From contig JBBQCI010000093.1 of NCBI GenBank assembly GCA_038318565.1, positions 1 through 14,000 on the forward strand: 14,000 bases of DNA, read 5' to 3'. Position numbers and translations under genes: made by a program. Shown here one piece after another: positions 6,125 through 12,462 of the stretch (position 1 is its first letter; each line of letters begins with the position of its first letter). Source of the stretch: UBA11346 sp038318565 (GTDB lineage Bacteria > Planctomycetota > UBA11346). The notes under the pieces were generated by a model that did not search any database, had not been told where the DNA came from, and saw only the letters and a list, made by a program, of their open reading frames with translations.

Positions 6125-8080
6125 TCAGGACCCGTGCGAAATCTTGGGTTTCACTGGGAACGGGATCACTGCAGTCCCTAGTCCGAGGATGGTGCGGACG
6201 CGCTTGATCACGCCTGCACGGTCCAAGCCATGCGCAGCCAGTTGCTGCTCTCGGCTGGCATGCGGGACCAATTCGTCCCGGATACCGGCCCGGTGCACTC
6301 TTAGACGCAGTCCACGATCGGCCACCGCCTCGGCGACCACCGAACCGAAGCCGCCAGGCAGGGTGTGATCCTCGACCGTCAAGACCTCGGCATGATCAAG
6401 TGACAGGTCGGTCAGCAGCTCGATGTCGAATGGCTTGGCGAAGCGCGCATCGACCAGAGTGATGCCACGGCCATCCTCGCCCATCTCGACGATGGCGTCG
6501 TGACAGGTCTTTACCGCCGAGCCATAGGCCCAGATCATCAGGGGTCCGTCGCCTTGCCGCAGGATCTCGGCCTTGCCCAGCGCCACCGGAGCAGCCGCGA
6601 CACCCCAGTCGGTCTGCGGCACCTCGTCCTTGGGATAGCGGATGCAGTAGCCAGCCGGGCGATCGGCACCCGCTCGGTGCAGGTGCGACCAGCGCATCAT
6701 CGCCGCCAGAGCCTGGCCATCACGCGGTGCCATCAGCACCAGACCAGGCAGGCAACGGGCCCAGGCAATGTCATAGATGCCATGGTGGGTCTCACCATCC
6801 TCACCGACCAGACCGGCACGATCGAGGGTGATAATGACCCCGAGATCTCGACTGAGACAGATCTCCTGGAACAGCTGGTCGTAACCACGCTGGGCGAACG
6901 TGCTGTAGTGGGCCAGGAACGGCTTGTTGCCGGCGATCGCCAAACCCTGGGCGAAGGCGAAGCTGTGCTGTTCGCAAATGCCGACGTCGTACATCCGTTC
7001 CGGGAAGCGAACGGCGAACTGACGCAGCGCGGTGCCGCTGGGCATAGCCGCGGTGATTGCCACCACCGCTGAATCGGCAACCGCCAGCTCGGTCAGCACC
7101 TCGGCGAAGACCGTCGAGTAGGTGCGCGCCGCCGCCTTTGGCGAGAACACTCCGCTCGACACGTCGAAGCCTTTTGGCCCGTGGAATTTCAACGGATCGG
7201 CAGCCGAGGGATCCCAACCGCCCCCCTTCTTGGTCATCACATGCAGCAGGATCGGACCACGCAGCTTGGCAACGTTGAGCAGCGCTTCCTCGGTCAGGGC
7301 TAGGTCATGGCCATCTACCGGGCCGAAGTAGCGGAAACCGAGGTCTTCAAAGATGTAGCCGGGCGAGATAGCCTTGTGCGCGGCCAGTTCCAACTGCTCG
7401 GCAAGCTTCTCGATGTAGGGGCCGGACGGCAGTTTCTTGAGCGTATCCAGGAAGCGCTGGCGCAGGTGCTGGTACATCGAACCGGTACGGATCCGGTCGA
7501 GGTGGTGGTGCAGCGAACCGGTCGGCGCATCGATGAACTGGCCGTTGTCATTGAGGACCACGATGAGGTCGCTCTTGAGCTGACCGGCGTTGATCAGGCC
7601 TTCGTAGGCCATGCCACCGGTCAGGGCGCCATCGCCAATCACCACGACGGTGGCGCGACGATGCTCGCTACGCCGATAACCCTCGGAAACACCGACACCA
7701 GTCGAGATCGCGGTGCTACTGTGCCCGACCTTGGCGAGATCGAAGGGACTCTCCTTTGGATCGGGAAATCCGCTGATACCGCCCTGCTGGCGGTTGGTGT
7801 GAAAACGCGCCGCACGGCCGGTCAGCAACTTATGCGGATAGGCCTGGTGGCCAACGTCCCACAGCAGGCGATCGCTGCTGAAGTCGAACACCCGGTGCAA
7901 GGCGATGGTCAGTTCGACGGTGCCGAGATTACTGGCCAGGTGGCCGCCGTGCGCGCTGACCACTTCCTTCATGCGCAGGCGCATCTCACTGGCGAGCGCT
8001 GCCAGTTCATCACGGGTCAACTTGCGCAGATCAGCCGGGCTGATCAGGGCATCGAGCAAGGGCGCAGGGGTTACCGACAT
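6125..8080 (-). CDS. dxs: 1-deoxy-D-xylulose-5-phosphate synthase
   Basis: A 651-residue thiamine-diphosphate enzyme that joins pyruvate and glyceraldehyde-3-phosphate, the first step of the MEP isoprenoid pathway. Visible motifs: AHGGHLASNLG (43-53, substrate His), DVGHQAYPHK (75-84), the thiamine diphosphate motif GDGALTGG...NDN (149-179), HGPKGFD (300-306), GICEQH with catalytic Glu370, STFAQRGYDQ (393-402) and DRAGLVGEDGETHHG (420-434). Length is slightly above the usual 620-640. After NDN the common MSI stretch is replaced by GQFID, and AMPxGTGL reads AMPSGTAL, so it is a divergent but apparently intact enzyme. The start ATG at 8080 gives a normal N-terminus; AGGA lies about 14 nt upstream, further than ideal. 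It is last in the minus-strand gene run, after a strong intergenic hairpin. Confidence 0.95.
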   Translation of the reverse strand: MSVTPAPLLDALISPADLRKLTRDELAALASEMRLRMKEVVSAHGGHLASNLGTVELTIALHRVFDFSSDRLLWDVGHQAYPHKLLTGRAARFHTNRQQGGISGFPDPKESPFDLAKVGHSSTAISTGVGVSEGYRRSEHRRATVVVIGDGALTGGMAYEGLINAGQLKSDLIVVLNDNGQFIDAPTGSLHHHLDRIRTGSMYQHLRQRFLDTLKKLPSGPYIEKLAEQLELAAHKAISPGYIFEDLGFRYFGPVDGHDLALTEEALLNVAKLRGPILLHVMTKKGGGWDPSAADPLKFHGPKGFDVSSGVFSPKAAARTYSTVFAEVLTELAVADSAVVAITAAMPSGTALRQFAVRFPERMYDVGICEQHSFAFAQGLAIAGNKPFLAHYSTFAQRGYDQLFQEICLSRDLGVIITLDRAGLVGEDGETHHGIYDIAWARCLPGLVLMAPRDGQALAAMMRWSHLHRAGADRPAGYCIRYPKDEVPQTDWGVAAAPVALGKAEILRQGDGPLMIWAYGSAVKTCHDAIVEMGEDGRGITLVDARFAKPFDIELLTDLSLDHAEVLTVEDHTLPGGFGSVVAEAVADRGLRLRVHRAGIRDELVPHASREQQLAAHGLDRAGVIKRVRTILGLGTAVIPFPVKPKISHGS

Positions 8081-8104
8081 ATCGTTGATGCTTATCCTAA
8101 CGCA

Positions 8105-8134
8105 GCGGCCGTCTCCGGAAGCGGAGACGGCCGC
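8105..8134 (-). terminator. strong GC-rich hairpin between secreted protein gene and dxs
   Basis: A perfect 13-bp stem (GCGGCCGTCTCCG / CGGAGACGGCCGC) with a 4-nt loop lies 27 nt after the stop of the upstream gene and 24 nt before the dxs start. No T-run follows it on the minus strand (next bases TGCGTTAGG), so it may be a factor-assisted terminator, an attenuator, or an mRNA-stabilising 3' structure that sets dxs apart from the genes upstream. Confidence 0.55.
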
Positions 8135-8161
8135 GGGTTGTGCAGACCTAGTCCCGAAGCA

Positions 8162-9505
8162 TCACTCCAGGACGATCTCGCCGGCACTGGTCTGAATGGT
8201 GAAGCTTTCGGCAGCTACAACCTCACCGACATTGCCGGCCGCATCGACCGCCGTCACCTTGACGCGGGCGCCCTTGGTTTCAGGTGCGTCGGTCGGGATC
8301 TGGAAGCGGAACGCCTGGTCGACCGGCAGACCCTTGCCCAGCTCGACCCACGGCTTGGTCGCATCGGTCTGCCACAGTACGCTGACCGAGTTCGCCACCA
8401 GGTTCGCATCCTTGGCGGTGAAGACGACCTGGACGCGGTCGCCTGGCTTGAAGTCGCGGCGCTGGCCGGCTCCAGCGACGGCGGCATCGGAGATGCCGAT
8501 GGCAGCGGCAAGCAGCACGGTGGGTGCGGCGCTGTCGACGGCGAGCATGTCGCCGACCTTGCCCTGGGGAGCGACCGAGACGTTGAGGGCACCATCGGTG
8601 GCGACCACGTAAAGGCGGAAGCGGCCGTCCTGCGGCGCCTTCCACGAGACGGTCTTGAACGGCGCCTCGATCGCCGGCCCCTCGGTCCAGCTGACCCCAT
8701 CGTCCTGACTGATCCACAGGCGGGCGGCGGTCAGGCCGGCCGGGCCGGTGTCGGTGACCTCAAGATCAAGAGCGGTCTCGGCCTTGGCACTGATCGACGG
8801 TCCGCTGACCCGACCCTTGGGCTTGATCGAGTCGACCAGGAGCCCGGTGCTCTCGCCTGAACCCGTGTTTCCAGCCTTGTCGCCAGCCGTAACGCGCAGG
8901 ACGCCGGTCTGGGTCATGTCGCGTGGCACCGTCCACTCGAATGAACCGCTGTTGGGCAGATCGCTGGCGACCGTCTCGAAGGTGCCGCTGCCATCACGCG
9001 ACCAACTGATGCCGATCGGGGCATTGCGCAGGTAGGGATCGGCGGCGGTCCAGGTGACCGTATACTTGTCGCCGCCGCGCAGCTTGGCCTTCGCTCCAGG
9101 GAAGGTCACGGCGACCAACGGAGCGGTGCGGTCGATGATGAATTCCTTCTGAGCCTTGATCTTCTCGGGCTCTTTGCCCGGATCAGCGCCGGCGATGCCG
9201 GAGGTGCGGATCGGACGTAGGTAGATCTGCCAACGGCCTTCCGGCGGCGCCCACACTACCGGGGTGTCCTTGGCGAAGGCCTGAGCGTGCTTCTGCCAGG
9301 CGCCCCACTTGGTGCCATCGTGACCCTGGAACCACAGCTCGGTGCTGGCAAGGCCTTCAGGGGGCTTGAATGGGAAGGGTATGTCCTTGGCGGACGTCAC
9401 CGGGATGTCCTTGGTGCCGTCACGGAACGCCTCAGGCGCAATGACGGATTCGCCAGCGCAGAGGGCGGCAGCAGTCAGGACGGTCGTGGCCAGGAATCGA
9501 CGCAT
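8162..9505 (-). CDS. secreted protein with four repeated beta-sandwich domains
   Basis: A 447-residue exported protein with no family I can name. MRRFLATTVLTAAALCAG is a typical signal peptide, cut probably near residue 18. The rest reads as four related domains (about 42-126, 128-226, 228-325, 327-437), joined by linkers such as IDRTAP, VDSIKP and VDSAAP. Each contains a strand with a Trp (LWFQGHDG, ISWSRDGSG, LWISQDDG, LWQTDATK), a second around WxxP, and a closing strand (IYLRPI, LRVTAGDKAGNTG, LYVVATDGALN, VKVTAVDAAGNVG). The last resembles bacterial Ig-like or fibronectin-like modules. No enzyme motif is seen; adhesion, scaffolding or surface binding is likely. ATG at 9505 is chosen for the signal peptide and the GAGG just upstream; the frame stays open to 9835 through purQ but that part is a shadow. 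It follows purQ by 19 nt. Confidence 0.8.
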   Translation of the reverse strand: MRRFLATTVLTAAALCAGESVIAPEAFRDGTKDIPVTSAKDIPFPFKPPEGLASTELWFQGHDGTKWGAWQKHAQAFAKDTPVVWAPPEGRWQIYLRPIRTSGIAGADPGKEPEKIKAQKEFIIDRTAPLVAVTFPGAKAKLRGGDKYTVTWTAADPYLRNAPIGISWSRDGSGTFETVASDLPNSGSFEWTVPRDMTQTGVLRVTAGDKAGNTGSGESTGLLVDSIKPKGRVSGPSISAKAETALDLEVTDTGPAGLTAARLWISQDDGVSWTEGPAIEAPFKTVSWKAPQDGRFRLYVVATDGALNVSVAPQGKVGDMLAVDSAAPTVLLAAAIGISDAAVAGAGQRRDFKPGDRVQVVFTAKDANLVANSVSVLWQTDATKPWVELGKGLPVDQAFRFQIPTDAPETKGARVKVTAVDAAGNVGEVVAAESFTIQTSAGEIVLE

Positions 9506-9524
9506 GGGACCTCGCGGGTGCGGG

Positions 9525-10268
9525 TTAGTTGAACTTGGAAACGGCAGTGCGGAAGAAGCGGACGCCATCGCCTTCGGCGCGACGGGGTTCGCGGGTCCAC
9601 CGCGGATGATTCTCCCAGCGCAGGAAGCGCTCGGGATGGGGCATGAGACCGAACACTCGGCCGGAGGCATCGCAGATGCCGGCGACATTGCGCGCGCTGC
9701 CGTTGTGGCAGGTGTCCGACGAATAACGCAGGCAGAGCTGGCCGGCGGCTTCAAGCCGATCGAGCGTCGCGTCACTGGCAGCGAAGCGCCCTTCTGCATG
9801 GGCGACCGGCAGTTCGACTTCCGAACCGTCAGCAATCCACGCGCAGTGGCCGGTGGAGCCGGTGCACTTGACCCAGCGGTCCTGGTACACGCCGCTGCTG
9901 TTGTCGGTCAAGGTAGCCTGCTGGGCAGCCGTACCGTCGAGTCGCGGCAGCAGTCCCGCCTTCACCAGCACCTGGAAGCCGTTGCAGATGCCGATGGCGA
10001 AGCCGCCGCGATCGACGAAATCCAGCAGCTCGTCACGCAGGCTGGTCATCAGCTCGTTGGCGAAGATGCGGCCGCTGGCCACGTCATCTCCATAGCTGAA
10101 GCCGCCCGGTACGGCGAGCATCTGGAAGTCGCGCAGCAGCTGCGGAGCTTCGCGGAGGCGGTTGACATGCAGCGTCTCGGCTTCTGCACCGACCAGCCGG
10201 AAGGCGTGGGCGGTTTCGGCATCGCAGTTCGTCCCCGCGGCACGGAGTACACAGACCTTAGGTTTCAT
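9525..10268 (-). CDS. purQ: phosphoribosylformylglycinamidine synthase glutaminase subunit
   Basis: A 247-residue class I glutamine amidotransferase that supplies ammonia to PurL for the fourth step of purine synthesis. Visible features: CVLRAAGTNCDAETAHAF (6-23), PGGFSYGDD (54-62), nucleophile Cys95 in GICNGFQ, and His211/Glu213 in LMPHPERF, so the catalytic triad is complete. It ends in ENHPRWTREPRR, and the overall length is that of the small stand-alone PurQ seen in organisms with separate PurS, PurQ and PurL or a PurL lacking this domain. Neither purL nor purS is in the window. The start at 10268 gives MKPKVCVLRA, a normal N-terminus, but no Shine-Dalgarno is visible. It follows the DUF1573 gene by 106 nt and is followed closely by the secreted repeat protein. 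Confidence 0.94.
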   Translation of the reverse strand: MKPKVCVLRAAGTNCDAETAHAFRLVGAEAETLHVNRLREAPQLLRDFQMLAVPGGFSYGDDVASGRIFANELMTSLRDELLDFVDRGGFAIGICNGFQVLVKAGLLPRLDGTAAQQATLTDNSSGVYQDRWVKCTGSTGHCAWIADGSEVELPVAHAEGRFAASDATLDRLEAAGQLCLRYSSDTCHNGSARNVAGICDASGRVFGLMPHPERFLRWENHPRWTREPRRAEGDGVRFFRTAVSKFN

Positions 10269-10374
10269 CGGATCGGCGGATTAAAGGGCCGGCGGCATGG
10301 GCGTCAATGCATCCATTGCCCCAGCCGTGGACCAGCGTCCGGACGCCGGGGCGGGGCAGAACGTCGACCCGCGG
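10269..10374. other. 106-nt gap between DUF1573 gene and purQ
   Basis: The longest gap in the right-hand gene run. It holds a perfect 12-bp palindrome GCGTCCGGACGC (10335-10346) with no loop and no T-run. I see no convincing promoter, riboswitch or small gene. It could hold the start of a separate purQ transcript. Confidence 0.4.
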
Positions 10375-11154
10375 TTACTGCCGCTGCATCAGATCGAGGG
10401 ATTCACGTCCGGCCTTGGTATCGATCTGGGCATCGAGATGCAGTTCAATGCGGGGTTTATCTGGATGGTTGGTCCGGATGATGGCCGTTTCTTGATATTC
10501 ACCGGGCTTCATCGCCGTCTCGTCACGCGAGGAGGCGGTGACCACGATGGCTCCATTCTCGAGGGTCCGGGTGGTGAAGGCCCACAAAGTACCGGTGTAA
10601 TCGATGCCCTCGACGCGCAGACCACCGGCGGGGGGATCCGGCGTCGCAAGGCGGATGCGCTTGCGCAAACGCTGCGGTTCGTCCGGTCGTTCATGCGCCA
10701 CCAAGCGGTACACGTCACGCCAAGCCGTATCAGCCGGACGTTCCTGCCCAGTATCGCCCGGCGGCACCACATCGACGGAAACCGCCTCGCGGACATTCCA
10801 CCAGCACATCACCTCGATCGGCTCCAAATCCGGATCGGTCAAAAACAGGCTGACTCGGACCTGTTGCGCACCGCTGCGCCGGAGATTGTCGCTCGCGACT
10901 TCGAGCGTAGTCGTCTCCCCGGGGGCGAGGAATCGGCTGGCCAACTCCAACTTCGAACAGGCACACGTCGTATCGAGCTTGTCGATGCGCACAGCACGTT
11001 GATGCGGGTTCTGCACCGTGATGCGAGCGGTGAACAAACCTGCCTCCCGGAACTCCGGCGCCACGGCGGGGCTAGCCACGTTGGCGTTGACCACCTCGGC
11101 GGCGGGCAGCAGACAGACGAACACCAGGGCGAGCATCAGGGGCATCAGGGGCAT
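10375..11154 (-). CDS. secreted DUF1573 domain protein
   Basis: A 259-residue exported protein. A hydrophobic signal peptide (about 4-19, ending LLPAAE) is followed by a DUF1573-type beta domain: FTARITVQNPHQRAVRIDKLDTTCACSKL (41-69) matches the family's F.N.G...L.I..V.TSCGCT pattern, with Cys64 and Cys66 kept, then LAPGETTTLEV (76-86). A second beta domain at the end carries KPGEYQETAIIRTNHPDKPRIEL (216-238), as in repeated DUF1573 or ASPM-SPD-2-Hydin-like modules. It is probably periplasmic or surface-located, with a structural or protein-binding role; the true function of the family is poorly known. Three in-frame ATGs (11154, 11145, 11136) sit in a 9-bp repeat, so the exact start is uncertain. 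It is 31 nt after the DUF2062 gene and probably in the same operon. Confidence 0.82.
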   Translation of the reverse strand: MPLMPLMLALVFVCLLPAAEVVNANVASPAVAPEFREAGLFTARITVQNPHQRAVRIDKLDTTCACSKLELASRFLAPGETTTLEVASDNLRRSGAQQVRVSLFLTDPDLEPIEVMCWWNVREAVSVDVVPPGDTGQERPADTAWRDVYRLVAHERPDEPQRLRKRIRLATPDPPAGGLRVEGIDYTGTLWAFTTRTLENGAIVVTASSRDETAMKPGEYQETAIIRTNHPDKPRIELHLDAQIDTKAGRESLDLMQRQ

Positions 11155-11185
11155 CAGAGGTTGAACGGCCGTGAAGCCGGTCCGT

Positions 11186-11761
11186 TCAGACGGTACCGTC
11201 GCCGGACTTCGGCACCAGCCGGGTCTTCCAGTGGGCGGCTCGGGCTGCGCGCCGGGCCTGCAGGGCGATCACCGCCCGCCGGACCAGCCACCACGTCGGT
11301 ATGCCGGTCATCAGACCAATGAGCACCGAACCAAGGAGCATGGGCAGGAAGACCGAACCGAGGACCTCAAAACCGTGCATCAGACCGTGTAGCAGTCCCA
11401 TCGCCTGCAGTTCCTCGGTCTTGGCCTGCAGTACGTGCCAGTTCATAGTCACGTGCCCAGGAACCAATGCAGCACCCAGTCGATAGCACCCATACCAGAC
11501 CGGCAGGGTGGTCAGCGGATTAGTGATCCAGCTCCACGGCATCGCAGCCAACGGACTGCCGCGGATGCACCAGGCCAGCAGCATGCCGGCAAAGGTCTGC
11601 CCCAGCATGGGCAGATAAGCGCAGAACATGCCTGCGCCGCAACCCCTGGCGATGCGCTCGGGCTGCTCCTCCAACATGACGACCTTGCGCACCGACAGGC
11701 TAAAACTGCGCCAGTTGCCGCGAAACCACCCGCCAAAACCACGACGCCGCTCGGAATACAT
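11186..11761 (-). CDS. DUF2062 family membrane protein
   Basis: A 191-residue inner-membrane protein. The N-terminal 37 residues are basic and likely cytosolic. The DUF2062 core is seen in QPERIARGCGAGMFCAYLPMLGQTF (33-57) and WITNPLTTLPVWYGCYRLGAAL (78-99), matching the family's IA.G.A.G.F....P..G.Q and ..NP.T..P.YY..Y.LG patterns. Hydrophobic segments lie at about 42-66, 76-100 and 132-162, and the C-terminus is Arg-rich. DUF2062 proteins have no settled biochemical role; they occur near envelope and sugar-transfer genes in many bacteria. The ATG at 11761 is chosen because it sits 5 nt after the bioD stop and gives a normal N-terminus; the open frame reaching 12031 runs through bioD and is a shadow. 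No Shine-Dalgarno is seen, so coupling to bioD translation is likely. Confidence 0.83.
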   Translation of the reverse strand: MYSERRRGFGGWFRGNWRSFSLSVRKVVMLEEQPERIARGCGAGMFCAYLPMLGQTFAGMLLAWCIRGSPLAAMPWSWITNPLTTLPVWYGCYRLGAALVPGHVTMNWHVLQAKTEELQAMGLLHGLMHGFEVLGSVFLPMLLGSVLIGLMTGIPTWWLVRRAVIALQARRAARAAHWKTRLVPKSGDGTV

Positions 11762-11766
11762 GTTGT

Positions 11767-12462
11767 CTAAATGCACAAGCGGACCGCCTGCGCAAGGCGC
11801 AGGGCGTGGTCCTGGGACGGTTGGAATGGTAGCTCGGCGAGCACCGGCAGACCGGTGAGCATGGCCAATTCGCTTGCCGCGCTGCGCACCGCCAGTGAAG
11901 GTGCGACGGCAGCATGATGATTGACGATTAGGCCGCATATCCGCAGACCACGCCGGCGGCACTCGTTGACGGTCAACTGGGTGTGGTTGAGTGTCCCGAG
12001 AAACGGGCGAGTCACCAGCAGCACCGGCCAACCAAGGGACGCCAGCAAGTCGGCATTGGTCTCACGCGCCGTGGTCAGCGGGGCGAGCAGTCCGCCGGCG
12101 GTTTCAAGAATGACATCCGCTCGTCCGTCAGCTTGTCCGGCAAGTCCTTGGGCTACGGCGACCATGTCGGACAGGCAGACCTCGGATCCTGCGGCCAATG
12201 CTGCCAGGTGCGGGCTGCATGGCTCCGCGAATTCCAACGGGCAGACCGTGGTCGGATCCTGGCCGTCGGCACAAGCGGCCCGCAGAGCGCGACCATCCTC
12301 CGACGACACGCCGTCCCAGCCGCCGCACGCCACCGGCTTATGCAACCAGACCGCACAACCGAGGGCTCGCAGTCCCTGCGTCAATCGCAGCGTAACCGCC
12401 GTCTTGCCAACCCCGGTATCGGTGCCGATGACGGCCAGTCGTTTGGCCACGTCTACCGCCAT
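11767..12462 (-). CDS. bioD: ATP-dependent dethiobiotin synthetase
   Basis: A 231-residue P-loop enzyme that closes the ureido ring of dethiobiotin from diaminopelargonate, CO2 and ATP, the next-to-last step of biotin synthesis. Visible motifs: GTDTGVGKT (13-21, P-loop), KPVACGG (42-48), ETAGGLLAPL (120-129, matching E.AGG...PL) and RPFLGTLNHTQLT (152-164, matching the family's LG.INH..LT). Length fits the family (about 215-240). The ATG at 12462 overlaps the gpmI stop by 10 nt; a GTG at 12450 would also fit and lies after the gpmI stop. The frame is open up to 12786 through gpmI, but that part is Arg-rich shadow. No other biotin gene is present, so bioD is placed here apart from the usual bio cluster. 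No Shine-Dalgarno is seen, so coupling with gpmI is likely. Confidence 0.93.
   Translation of the reverse strand: MAVDVAKRLAVIGTDTGVGKTAVTLRLTQGLRALGCAVWLHKPVACGGWDGVSSEDGRALRAACADGQDPTTVCPLEFAEPCSPHLAALAAGSEVCLSDMVAVAQGLAGQADGRADVILETAGGLLAPLTTARETNADLLASLGWPVLLVTRPFLGTLNHTQLTVNECRRRGLRICGLIVNHHAAVAPSLAVRSAASELAMLTGLPVLAELPFQPSQDHALRLAQAVRLCI

Noticed and set aside
7307..8860. 517-residue plus-strand open frame opposite dxs and the secreted repeat protein
   Set aside because: It crosses two real genes and the intergenic hairpin, and has no recognisable domain.
9506..9835. N-terminal extension of the secreted repeat protein frame
   Set aside because: It runs antiparallel-free in another frame through purQ, is not needed for any domain, and the signal peptide begins at 9505.
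10335..10346. Perfect palindrome GCGTCCGGACGC between the DUF1573 gene and purQ
   Set aside because: It has no loop and no T-run, and such short palindromes are expected by chance in GC-rich DNA.
9342..10481. 379-residue plus-strand open frame opposite purQ
   Set aside because: Antisense to a well-supported purQ; no motif and atypical composition.
10297..11322. 341-residue plus-strand open frame opposite the DUF1573 gene
   Set aside because: Antisense shadow; the minus strand carries the signal peptide and DUF1573 motifs.
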